Below are positions 1 to 7,388 of a stretch of DNA of 55,068 nucleotides, in pieces. The notes below the pieces were generated by a model that saw only the letters and a program-made list of their open reading frames with translations, searched no databases and was not told the DNA's origin. The stretch lies in assembly GCA_913061165.1 (NCBI GenBank), contig CAJXTJ010000002.1, positions 1-55,068 of the forward strand, in the 5' to 3' direction. The translations under genes were made by a program, and so were the position numbers. Every line of letters begins with the position of its first letter. The stretch's first letter is position 1. The DNA comes from an uncultured Polaribacter sp. (GTDB lineage Bacteria; Bacteroidota; Bacteroidia; Flavobacteriales; Flavobacteriaceae).

Positions 1-37
1 GGAGTCGTCGGCAGCGTCAGATGTGTATAAGAGACAG
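1..37. other. Nextera read-1 transposase adapter (not genomic)
   Basis: Bases 5-37 match the 33-base Illumina Nextera read-1 adapter, ending in the 19-base Tn5 mosaic end at 19-37. The first four bases are probably also adapter-derived. This is library sequence left on the contig end. Genomic sequence starts at about base 38. Confidence 0.97.
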
Positions 38-161
38 ATAGTGCATTTCAATTCTACATAACTATAGTTTTTAAGATCCTTGATATTCTGTAAATTAATG
101 TTTTCTATAAATGATTTTGTACTTTATTTTAAGATGGGTAGCTTAGCCCCTTATTAATTAG

Positions 162-359
162 GAGTGATGTTTTAAATTAATAAAAACACTAGGGCATTTT
201 ATAGCATATTTTGAAGCAGACAGACAAGTTTCTGCTTCTAGAGAATTAACAAAAATGTTTGAATAAACTATTAGAGGAACTGCAACTGAAATTTTAGCAC
301 ATTACACAAATAAGCCCCCAAAAGGGGAAATTGTTGTTATTTTTGACGGAAAGAATTAA
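162..359 (+). pseudogene. rsmI: Degraded C-terminal remnant of rsmI (16S rRNA 2'-O-ribose C1402 methyltransferase)
   Basis: Reading the frame of bases 177-359 gives LIKTLGHFIAYFEADRQVSA, then SRELTKMFE, a TAA stop at 264-266, and TIRGTATEILAHYTNKPPKG ending in a natural stop at 357-359. This matches the C-terminal part of RsmI, including the RELTK...E..RGT signature and the PPKGE motif. The stop falls where the family normally has Glu (GAA to TAA). A second in-frame TGA at 165-167 falls where the family has the Ser of its YESP motif, and further stops lie upstream. No catalytic N-terminal domain can be read in bases 38-161, which otherwise show nothing I recognise. I conclude that this is a decayed copy. 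Whether an intact rsmI exists elsewhere cannot be seen. Confidence 0.8.
338..345 (+). promoter_or_regulatory. Possible -7 element for the HopJ-family gene
   Basis: TATTTTTG fits the Bacteroidota -7 consensus TAnnTTTG, 28 bases before the start codon and inside the rsmI remnant. No -33 TTG lies at the usual spacing, so support is weak. Confidence 0.3.
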
Positions 360-373
360 ATTAAACTGATAAT

Positions 374-721
374 ATGACCATCCCGGAATTCAAAACCAAA
401 CTAAAAACTACTAATTTAACCGCAATTACTTTCAAAGAAACCATGCAAGTAATTGAGGACCATTATAATTTTAATCCAACAGCATTCGCAAACGGAGACA
501 TTATAAATAATGCAGGAGAAAATAATGGTTCTTGTAAATTGTTTGCATTTGCTATGCACCAAGAGTTCACAAAAGAAGCAACATTATTTTCTTTTGGCGA
601 ACATTATCAAACTGTTTTAGCAGATAAAAATGGTGCTTCGCATCAAAATATTAGAAATTTTATGCAAACAGGTTTTAAAGGTTTGTCTTTTGAAAATGAA
701 GCCTTAACATTAAAGAAATAA
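374..721 (+). CDS. HopJ type III effector family protein
   Basis: This 115-residue protein looks like a full-length member of the HopJ family (Pfam HopJ). The name comes from a Pseudomonas syringae type III effector, but the family is widespread in free-living bacteria with no type III secretion system, and none is visible here. It has no signal peptide or membrane segment, so it is probably cytosolic. Recognisable family features are the FKETMQVIEDHYNFNPTAF stretch near residues 20-38 and the NGSCKLFAFA segment near residues 51-60. It starts 14 bases after the rsmI remnant, so the two may once have been co-transcribed. The cellular role is unknown, and effector activity should not be inferred from the name. 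Confidence 0.8.
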   Translation: MTIPEFKTKLKTTNLTAITFKETMQVIEDHYNFNPTAFANGDIINNAGENNGSCKLFAFAMHQEFTKEATLFSFGEHYQTVLADKNGASHQNIRNFMQTGFKGLSFENEALTLKK

Positions 722-723
722 CT

Positions 724-1326
724 TTAATAATGAGAACCGTTGTGTTTCCCAACTTCAAAACCGTTTTTTCCTAAAAACTGATTTCCGCTTTCTATAGCAT
801 CTTCTTCTAAACTTGTTCCCATAGAATCATTCCATCTATTTAAATATCCAAAGAGAGAAATAACACCTAACATTTCTACGATTTCTCCTTCATCCCAATA
901 CGTATATAAAGTCTCTTTAATTTTAGCATCCACAGCATTTGGCACCATAGAAGCTGCCAAAGAAAAATCTAAAGCGGCTCTTTCTGCTTCTGAGAAAGCA
1001 GCATGTGTTTTGTATTCCCAAATATTATCTAACTGTTCTTTTTCTGCGCCATAGCGTTCTGCAGCCCTAATGGCATGTGCCTGGCAATATCTGCAACCAG
1101 TTGCGTTGCTAGAAACCCAAGCAATCATTCTTTTTAATGCAGACGTAACGCGTCCTTCATTAGCCATTACTGCTTTATTTAAATTGATAAAAGCTTTAGA
1201 AATGGCGGGTCTACGTTGCATGGTTAATACAGAATTCGGGCAAAAACCTAAGGTCTCGTTAAAAAATTCTGCCAATTCTTTAGTTTCTAAATCGTGTGCT
1301 GCTGAAAGTGGTGTTACTAAAGGCAT
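724..1326 (-). CDS. AhpD/carboxymuconolactone decarboxylase-family peroxidase-related protein
   Basis: This 200-residue all-helical protein belongs to the carboxymuconolactone decarboxylase/AhpD superfamily. The diagnostic redox motif GCRYCQAH supplies Cys78, Cys81 and His84, the disulfide and proton-relay residues used by AhpD-like peroxidases. The length agrees with the 'peroxidase-related enzyme' subgroup of about 190-200 residues. No export signal is present, so it should act in the cytosol on organic peroxides; the substrate is unknown. It is transcribed divergently from an OsmC-family gene, another thiol peroxidase family, which suggests a shared stress-defence context. Its stop lies 2 bases from the convergent HopJ gene, with no room for a separate terminator. 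Confidence 0.85.
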   Translation of the reverse strand: MPLVTPLSAAHDLETKELAEFFNETLGFCPNSVLTMQRRPAISKAFINLNKAVMANEGRVTSALKRMIAWVSSNATGCRYCQAHAIRAAERYGAEKEQLDNIWEYKTHAAFSEAERAALDFSLAASMVPNAVDAKIKETLYTYWDEGEIVEMLGVISLFGYLNRWNDSMGTSLEEDAIESGNQFLGKNGFEVGKHNGSHY

Positions 1327-1356
1327 TTTTTATATCTTTAAATTTAATATTGTTAT

Positions 1357-1364
1357 TACATTTG
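1357..1364 (+). promoter_or_regulatory. Probable -7 element upstream of the OsmC gene
   Basis: TACATTTG fits TAnnTTTG, 44 bases before the chosen OsmC start, in the 82-base divergent gap. No good -33 TTG is present. It supports the internal start at 1409, because a longer reading frame running from 1070 would cross the neighbouring gene and its promoter. Confidence 0.4.
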
Positions 1365-1408
1365 TAGTACAGCACAATCTAATACTTCATTTTTTAAAAA
1401 TAGAACTT

Positions 1409-1834
1409 ATGGTTAAAAATATAATTAAAACAGTTTGGACAGAAAAATCACAGTTTAAAAGTGATAACCCTAGTGGATACGAATTTACCATGTTTGATAA
1501 GTCTCAAGACAATGGAGATGTGGTTGGTTTTGCTCCTAAAGCATTAATGCTATCTTCTTTAGCGGGTTGTTCTGGCTTAGATGTAGTTTCTTTGTTAGAA
1601 AAAATGCGTGCAGAAGTTGCTAATTTCAAAATTGAAGTAACCGCAGAGTTAACAGATGAACATCCGAAATTTTACAATAAAGTAAAGGTTGATTATCATT
1701 TTACGGATAGCGAATTACATCCAGAAAAAATACAGAAAGCTGTAAACTTATCGGTAACAAAATACTGTGGTGTTATGGAAATGTTTCGTCAGTTTGCAGA
1801 CGTAGAAATTGAAATTTTTCTACACGAAATTTAA
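1409..1834 (+). CDS. OsmC family protein (thiol-dependent peroxidase family)
   Basis: This 141-residue OsmC/Ohr-fold protein carries the two conserved cysteines of the family: Cys54 in LAGCSGLDVVSLL and Cys120 in TKYCGVM. In characterised relatives they form the peroxidatic pair that reduces organic hydroperoxides. The open frame continues upstream to 1070, but that part is antisense to the AhpD-like gene. The start at 1409 gives the normal family length and follows a plausible promoter, so it was chosen. recJ begins 20 bases after its stop on the same strand, and the two may be co-transcribed. Whether it acts as OsmC, Ohr or a YhfA-type protein is not resolved; YhfA-like is my preference from its size. 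Confidence 0.87.
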   Translation: MVKNIIKTVWTEKSQFKSDNPSGYEFTMFDKSQDNGDVVGFAPKALMLSSLAGCSGLDVVSLLEKMRAEVANFKIEVTAELTDEHPKFYNKVKVDYHFTDSELHPEKIQKAVNLSVTKYCGVMEMFRQFADVEIEIFLHEI

Positions 1835-1854
1835 AATAAAGTCAATAAAATGCT

Positions 1855-3540
1855 ATGAGATGGACTTTAAAACCACTACCAGATAAGGAAAAAATAAAAA
1901 AATTAGCCCAAGATTTACAGGTAGATTTAACGATTGCTAATGTATTATTTCAAAGAAATATTGAAACATTTGAGGATGCTAAAAATTTCTTTAGACCAAG
2001 TTTAGATGCTATTCATGATCCCTTTTTAATGAAAGACATGGATGCTGCGGTTGCAAGAATTGAAACCGCTATTGCAAACAACGAAAATATTTTAGTTTAT
2101 GGCGATTATGATGTAGACGGGACAACTTCTGTTTCACTAGTTGCTTCGTATTTAAAAACGATCACTCCTAATATTGCAACTTACATCCCGGATAGATATG
2201 CAGAAGGCTATGGGGTTTCTTATCTAGGCATAGACTTTGCGCATGACAACGGTTTCTCTTTAATTATTGCCTTAGATTGTGGTATTAAAGCAATTGAAAA
2301 GGTTGCCTACGCATCAGAAAAAAATATCGATTTCATTATTTGCGATCACCATAAACCAGGTCCAGAAATACCAAAAGCAGTGGCTGTTTTAAATGCAAAA
2401 AGAGAAGACTGTACCTATCCTTTTGATGAGCTTTGTGGATGTGGCGTTGGTTTTAAACTGATACAAGCGCTTGGAGTTTCTAGAAATCAAACAATTGAAG
2501 ATTTTGTGCCGTATTTAGATTTGGTGGCTACTGCTATTGCTGCAGATATTGTTCCTATGAATGGTGAAAATAGAGTTTTAGCATATTATGGGTTGCAAGT
2601 AATTAATCAAAATCCTAGAAACGGAATTAAAGCCATTATTCATCAAACAAAAAAAACAGTCCTTACTATTACCGATGTAGTTTTTATAATTGCGCCAAGA
2701 ATAAATGCTGCTGGAAGAATAAAACACGGTAATTATGCTGTTGCCCTTTTAACGGAAATGGATTTTGATTCTGCTCTTGAGTTTGCTGCTTCTATAGAGA
2801 TTTTTAATGCAGACAGAAAAGAATTAGACAAACGAATTACCAATGAAGCACTTATTCAAATTATTGATAACAAGGAAGAAGAACGATTTTCTTCAGTTGT
2901 TTTTCAAGAAGATTGGCACAAAGGTATTATTGGTATTGTTGCCTCTAGATTGATTGAAAAATATTACAGACCTACTTTAGTTTTTACTAAAAGTGGTGAT
3001 AAACTAGCCGCTTCTGCGCGCTCTATAAAAGGTTTTGATGTGTATAATGCACTGGAAGCATGTAGCGAATTTATAGAACAGTTTGGTGGCCATAAATACG
3101 CTGCCGGTTTAACGCTCTTGCCAGAAAATTATCAAAATTTTAAAAACAAGTTTGAAGAAGTTGTTGAAAAAACCATCGATAAAAAATTATTAACTCCAGA
3201 AATTACTATTGATGCTGCACTAGATTTGTCTGAAATTACGCCTAAGTTTTTTAGAATTATTCAACAAATGGCACCTTTTGGTCCAATGAATATGAAACCT
3301 ACTTTTACATCTACTTGTGTAAGAGATAATGGATATGGAAAACAAGTTGGTGCAGATAAAACGCATTTAAAACTAACTGTTTTTCAAGGTGAAAATCAAA
3401 AAACATACAATGCTATTGGTTTTAATTTAGGTGCTAAAATAGCACTTGTAAGTGATGAATTTGATATTGTGTACGCCTTAGATGAAAACGAATGGAATGG
3501 ACGAAAAACAGTACAATTGTTATTGAAAGATTTGAAGTAG
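1855..3540 (+). CDS. recJ: Single-stranded-DNA-specific exonuclease RecJ
   Basis: RecJ degrades single-stranded DNA 5' to 3' in recombinational, mismatch and base-excision repair. The 561 residues show the DHH phosphoesterase motifs in order: YGDYDVDGTTS (residues 82-92, metal-binding Asp84/86/88), DCG at 141-143 and CDHH at 163-166. The DHHA1 domain follows with its GGHKYAAGL motif near residue 418, then a C-terminal OB-like region. The length is normal for the family. It follows the OsmC gene by 20 bases and converges on a Pif1-type helicase gene with only 5 bases between the stop codons. Two DNA-processing enzymes therefore meet tail to tail without a visible terminator. Confidence 0.97.
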   Translation: MRWTLKPLPDKEKIKKLAQDLQVDLTIANVLFQRNIETFEDAKNFFRPSLDAIHDPFLMKDMDAAVARIETAIANNENILVYGDYDVDGTTSVSLVASYLKTITPNIATYIPDRYAEGYGVSYLGIDFAHDNGFSLIIALDCGIKAIEKVAYASEKNIDFIICDHHKPGPEIPKAVAVLNAKREDCTYPFDELCGCGVGFKLIQALGVSRNQTIEDFVPYLDLVATAIAADIVPMNGENRVLAYYGLQVINQNPRNGIKAIIHQTKKTVLTITDVVFIIAPRINAAGRIKHGNYAVALLTEMDFDSALEFAASIEIFNADRKELDKRITNEALIQIIDNKEEERFSSVVFQEDWHKGIIGIVASRLIEKYYRPTLVFTKSGDKLAASARSIKGFDVYNALEACSEFIEQFGGHKYAAGLTLLPENYQNFKNKFEEVVEKTIDKKLLTPEITIDAALDLSEITPKFFRIIQQMAPFGPMNMKPTFTSTCVRDNGYGKQVGADKTHLKLTVFQGENQKTYNAIGFNLGAKIALVSDEFDIVYALDENEWNGRKTVQLLLKDLK

Positions 3541-3545
3541 ACAGC

Positions 3546-5954
3546 TTACACCTCCATAGACATTAAAACCATTTTCAACTCCATATAAGTAATGCTGCCA
3601 TCTACTTTTTCTTTAAGCGCCGTTAACCCTTTTACTTTGCCGGCTGCTTCCACCTGATTTCGAATGTTTTTATAGCGTTTTAATGGAATCAATTCTAAAA
3701 TATCGATGTCGCCAGAAGAAATATAATTGGCCAAATGGTTCTCAATAGTTCCTGCAGTTAAACTGCGTTCTTTAGAAATTTCTTTTATTGATAAACCTGC
3801 TTTAAAGAGTTCAAAAGAAATTTGCTTGGTTGGCTTTTTATCTTCCTTTTTTTGTTCGTTTAACCTGTTAATTCCGTTTTCCTTGCAGTACACTTCAATG
3901 GCCTCTAGAATTTCTTCTCCGTATTTTGAAACACGAGTTTTTCCCATTCCAACAACCTTTAATAGTTCCTTTTCTGTTCTAGGCAAATCATCGCACAAGG
4001 CATATAAAGTCTCTTGTGTAAAAATCTGAAAATGTGCTATTTCTAAAGATTTTGCAATACCATCTCTTAGTTCACGTAATTTTAAAGCTAAAATAGGGTC
4101 TCGTTTAGAAGCAACCTTCTTCTTTTTAATAGGTGCTGTTTTTTGCAAAACGGCGCTTGCTCTTACTTGCAAATATTCTTGAACTTTAAAACCTTTCGTC
4201 ATTTTCTGTAACGCAAATAACTTCTCCTCTAATTTTTCTTGCAAAGAATCAAACTGTTTTGAAAAGTCTTTTTTTACAGCTTTATTATCTGTAGAAAAGG
4301 TAATTGTATCTAAAGGTTTTTGAATATTATTCTTGGTTGTATTTAGAAAATAACTAATTGCTTTTATAAAACGTTCTTGAATTTTAGAACTATTTTCAGG
4401 AAGAACACTATCTTCAGAAAGTGTGTTTAACTGATTTTTAAATCCGTTAGAAATCTTCATTAAAGCTACTATTCCGTCATCTTTTATGGTTTGTAAATGA
4501 TCTATAACATCTCCTTTGATACTTGTTCTGTTGTTGTAATAAATATCTATTAACCTTGTTATTGGGTATAACAATGGCTGATAATCTAATATTTCTGAAA
4601 TTAAATTCAACTGAAAATGTTTCTCAGATTCATTTAAAATACTTTCATCAGGATGATTCTCTTCTACACTTACATTAAAAACACTTACAGTGCTATCGTT
4701 AATAATAGCGCTGCTAGTAATTGGCGTTTTCAATACCAAACCTTCTAAAGAAGTGCACCTACTTAGTGCCACATACGTTTGCCCGTGTGCAAAGGAAGCT
4801 TCTGCATCTATAATTGCTTTTTCAAATGTTAAACCCTGACTTTTATGAATGGTTATTGCCCAAGCCAACCTTAATGGAATTTGAGAAAAAGCACCTATCA
4901 TCTCTTCCTTTATAGCTTTAGTTTCTTCGTTGATCGAATAATTAATATTCGACCAAGTTTCTTTTTCAGCAACAATTTCATCCGGCTCATTAGGACATTG
5001 TACGGTAACCGTTTCTTTAGAAATTGCGGTAATAATTCCTATTTTTCCGTTGTAATATCTTTTGTCTGTGGAAGAATCATTTTTAAGAAACATTACCTGT
5101 GCACCTACTTTTAATTCTAATCTTTCTGCATTTGGATAGGCATTTTCACTAAACTTTCCAGAAATTTCTGCATTGAAAAAAGCACTTTTAATTTTAAGTT
5201 TGTTTAGTTCAGAGTCGTTAATTAAATTCGCTCTGTTATTGTGTGTTGTTAATGTAATATACCCCTCTTCTTTGGTTGGTGAAAAAGATGGGTTGTAATT
5301 TTTATTTAAAATTTGAGCAGAGGCATCAGACAACGTATTTGTTCTAATTTCATTTAAAATTTTAATAAAATCTTCGTTTTTCTGACGGTAAATATGTTTT
5401 AATTCTATGGAAACCACATTTGCTTCTTGATACGCTTTAGAACTAAAAAAGTATACTGTATTGTAATGTTGTTGCAATAGACTCCATTCGTGCGGTTTTA
5501 CAACGGGTGCTAATTGCTGCAAATCTCCAATCATTAAAATTTGTGCGCCACCAAACACTTTATTTCGGTTTTTGTAACGACGCATTACTTGATCTATTCC
5601 GTCTAATAAATCTGCACGCACCATAGAGATTTCATCAATAATTACTAAATCTAACGATTTAATAATATCAATTTTTGTTTTCGAAAACTTGCGTTGCGCA
5701 TTCGAAGTATTTGCAATTTGGTTGGGTAAAATAGGACCGAAAGGCATTTGAAAAAAAGAGTGAATTGTAACTCCTTTTGCGTTAATTGCAGCAACACCAG
5801 TTGGCGCCACAATAACCATTCTTTTTAAAGATTTCTTTTTAATTTGATGTAAAAAAGTTGTTTTTCCTGTACCTGCTTTTCCTGTGATAAAAAGATTTCT
5901 ATCCGTTTTTTCTATGAAGTTTAAGGCAAGTTCTAACTCAGGATTTGTTTGCAT
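3546..5954 (-). CDS. Pif1-like superfamily 1 helicase with C-terminal HRDC and helix-turn-helix domains
   Basis: This 802-residue ATP-dependent helicase has Walker A GKAGTGKTTF (from about residue 25) and Walker B LVIIDEISM (about 103-111), followed by Pif1/RecD-type motifs such as AITIHKSQGLTFEKAIID and the YVALSRCTSLEGLVL motif VI. A linker of about 250 residues leads to an HRDC-like domain (about 640-705) and then a RecQ-C-terminal-type helix-turn-helix (SIKEISKERSLTAGTIENHL). It probably unwinds DNA or G-quadruplex structures during replication and repair; that role comes from the Pif1 family and was not demonstrated here. The frame extends 9 codons to a TTG at 5981, but ATG 5954 was preferred. 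Pif1 core plus RecQ-like tail is a common Bacteroidota architecture. Confidence 0.88.
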   Translation of the reverse strand: MQTNPELELALNFIEKTDRNLFITGKAGTGKTTFLHQIKKKSLKRMVIVAPTGVAAINAKGVTIHSFFQMPFGPILPNQIANTSNAQRKFSKTKIDIIKSLDLVIIDEISMVRADLLDGIDQVMRRYKNRNKVFGGAQILMIGDLQQLAPVVKPHEWSLLQQHYNTVYFFSSKAYQEANVVSIELKHIYRQKNEDFIKILNEIRTNTLSDASAQILNKNYNPSFSPTKEEGYITLTTHNNRANLINDSELNKLKIKSAFFNAEISGKFSENAYPNAERLELKVGAQVMFLKNDSSTDKRYYNGKIGIITAISKETVTVQCPNEPDEIVAEKETWSNINYSINEETKAIKEEMIGAFSQIPLRLAWAITIHKSQGLTFEKAIIDAEASFAHGQTYVALSRCTSLEGLVLKTPITSSAIINDSTVSVFNVSVEENHPDESILNESEKHFQLNLISEILDYQPLLYPITRLIDIYYNNRTSIKGDVIDHLQTIKDDGIVALMKISNGFKNQLNTLSEDSVLPENSSKIQERFIKAISYFLNTTKNNIQKPLDTITFSTDNKAVKKDFSKQFDSLQEKLEEKLFALQKMTKGFKVQEYLQVRASAVLQKTAPIKKKKVASKRDPILALKLRELRDGIAKSLEIAHFQIFTQETLYALCDDLPRTEKELLKVVGMGKTRVSKYGEEILEAIEVYCKENGINRLNEQKKEDKKPTKQISFELFKAGLSIKEISKERSLTAGTIENHLANYISSGDIDILELIPLKRYKNIRNQVEAAGKVKGLTALKEKVDGSITYMELKMVLMSMEV

Positions 5955-6132
5955 TGAAGCTTTTTGTTGCAAGGTAAACAATCAGAAATAGTTTCGTAAA
6001 AAATAATACTAAAAATGATTAAAGTTATTTAATGTTTCTCTTTTTACTAAGTTCGTTTGTGTGACAGGTTGCTGTCGTTTGCGTGTCGTATGCATTACTT
6101 ATTACCTGCAAGGCTATAGAAAAGTGAATCCC

Positions 6133-6140
6133 TATCTTTG
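6133..6140 (+). promoter_or_regulatory. Probable -7 element of the XRE/2TM regulator gene
   Basis: TATCTTTG matches TAnnTTTG, 25 bases before ATG 6166. It lies inside the upstream extension of the reading frame (from GTG 6061), which argues that translation begins at 6166. No -33 TTG lies at the right spacing. Confidence 0.45.
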
Positions 6141-6165
6141 TCCAATAAATAATATTGAAAATAAT

Positions 6166-6624
6166 ATGAACCCAACTTCAATTAACTTAAGAGATCTTAA
6201 AGAAATGCGATTGCAACGCCACTGGTCTCAAGAACAATTGGCAGAAATGAGCGGATTGAGTATTCGAACGATACAACGGATAGAAAACGGGGAAAATGCA
6301 GGATTCGAATCCATAAAATCTTTGGCTGCGGTTTTTGAAATCGATATTATTGATTCTGATAAAAAGAAAGAAATAACACAAGTTAGAAAAGAAGAAGCTT
6401 ATATTGAAAATATAAAAGGACTTTACAAACTTCTTGCCGTTGCAATTTTAAGTTTAATAGCTCCCGTTATTCTTGCAATTACTGATGCCTCGAATTGGAG
6501 TGTTTTTTTATGGCTTCTATTATCTTGGACCGTAATCATAGGAATCTATTCTCTGAATGTTTTTGATTTTTTTGGAGATGAATGGAAACAAAAAATAATA
6601 AAAAAGAGATTCAAAAAAGAGTAA
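6166..6624 (+). CDS. Membrane-anchored XRE-family helix-turn-helix regulator (HTH plus 2TM)
   Basis: This 152-residue protein begins with a Cro/CI-type helix-turn-helix (about residues 8-62, WSQEQLAEMSGLSIRTIQRI). A short charged linker follows, then two hydrophobic helices near residues 85-103 and 109-130. The C-terminus is basic (KQKIIKKRFKKE). The arrangement resembles Flavobacterial proteins that pair an HTH with a '2TM' domain, and suggests a DNA-binding protein tethered to the inner membrane as a one-component regulator. Its target and signal are unknown. The reading frame is open to GTG 6061, but the start at 6166 lies downstream of a good -7 element and gives the expected N-terminus. 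A bidirectional terminator separates it from the convergent PEBP gene. Confidence 0.85.
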   Translation: MNPTSINLRDLKEMRLQRHWSQEQLAEMSGLSIRTIQRIENGENAGFESIKSLAAVFEIDIIDSDKKKEITQVRKEEAYIENIKGLYKLLAVAILSLIAPVILAITDASNWSVFLWLLLSWTVIIGIYSLNVFDFFGDEWKQKIIKKRFKKE

Positions 6625-6662
6625 CAAAAAAATCCCAAGCAAAAGCTTGGAATTTAATTTTA
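6625..6662. terminator. Bidirectional intrinsic terminator
   Basis: CCAAGC (6635-6640) and GCTTGG (6645-6650) form a stem around AAAA. It is flanked by an A-run on the left and a T-rich tract on the right, so it can end transcription of both convergent genes. Confidence 0.7.
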
Positions 6663-6675
6663 TAAAATTAAAAAT

Positions 6676-7233
6676 TTATTTATTATCTCTCTTATAATAA
6701 CTTACAATACTCGCTTTTGCTAAGGTATTATTCCATAAATAAAAACCAACAACGGCAGCATTTGCATTTTCATCTAAGCCCAAAGTATCTGTCTTTAATG
6801 CGTGCACTGTTATTTCATATTTATGCAAACCATGACCTGCTGGCGGACAAGGGCCTCCAAAACCTTTAATACCATAATCTGTAATACTTTGTATAACTCC
6901 TTTTGGTACTAAATTTAAATTTATGTTACCTGCGTTGGTAACTAATTCATTCATATTTGCTGGAATGTCAAAAACTACCCAATGCCACCATCCACTTCCT
7001 GTTGGTGCATCTGGATCGTACATTGTTATTGCAAAGCTTTTGGTGCCTTCTGGTGCATTTGCCCAAGAAAGTTGTGGTGATTTATTTTCACCTTCACAGC
7101 CAAAACCGCTAAATTCTTCTGTTTTTGTAGCTTGACCTCCTAAGTCTGTGCTTGATAAGGTAAATGTATTCTGACTAAATGAGGCACCCGAAAATGCTAT
7201 TAGCGTAATAATTAGTAAACTTATTTTTTTCAT
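6676..7233 (-). CDS. YbhB/YbcL family PEBP-like (Raf kinase inhibitor-like) protein, exported
   Basis: This 185-residue protein has a cleavable signal peptide (residues 1-20, ending before QNTFTLSS), so it is predicted to be periplasmic. The mature part is a phosphatidylethanolamine-binding-protein fold with two ligand-pocket motifs: DPDAPTGSGWWHWVVFDIP (about residues 69-87) and GGPCPPAGHGLHKY (about 126-139). The length agrees with E. coli YbhB/YbcL relatives. The biochemical role of bacterial family members is poorly defined; binding of small anionic ligands or phospholipids is inferred from the fold only. It stands alone between a bidirectional terminator and the short-chain dehydrogenase gene. 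A TTTTTAC sequence upstream is only a poor -7 match. Confidence 0.9.
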   Translation of the reverse strand: MKKISLLIITLIAFSGASFSQNTFTLSSTDLGGQATKTEEFSGFGCEGENKSPQLSWANAPEGTKSFAITMYDPDAPTGSGWWHWVVFDIPANMNELVTNAGNINLNLVPKGVIQSITDYGIKGFGGPCPPAGHGLHKYEITVHALKTDTLGLDENANAAVVGFYLWNNTLAKASIVSYYKRDNK

Positions 7234-7388
7234 GATATAATGGTTTTAAATCTTCCGTAAAAATAAATTATAAAACTGATTATTCGTGCATCAAATAAGA
7301 CCTAAAAGTATTCCTAAAAGCTCACTTATTTTCACCTTTTATGTTTGTAGAAATTGAGTTTTAAACTCTTTTTAAGCAATCTATGCGA

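Noticed and set aside
374-721. Type III secretion effector role for the HopJ-family protein
   Set aside because: No secretion apparatus, chaperone or export signal is seen, and the family is common in non-pathogens. The name alone is not evidence.
1070-1408. N-terminal extension of the OsmC reading frame
   Set aside because: It overlaps the AhpD-like gene on the other strand and crosses the divergent promoter region. The family start is at 1409.
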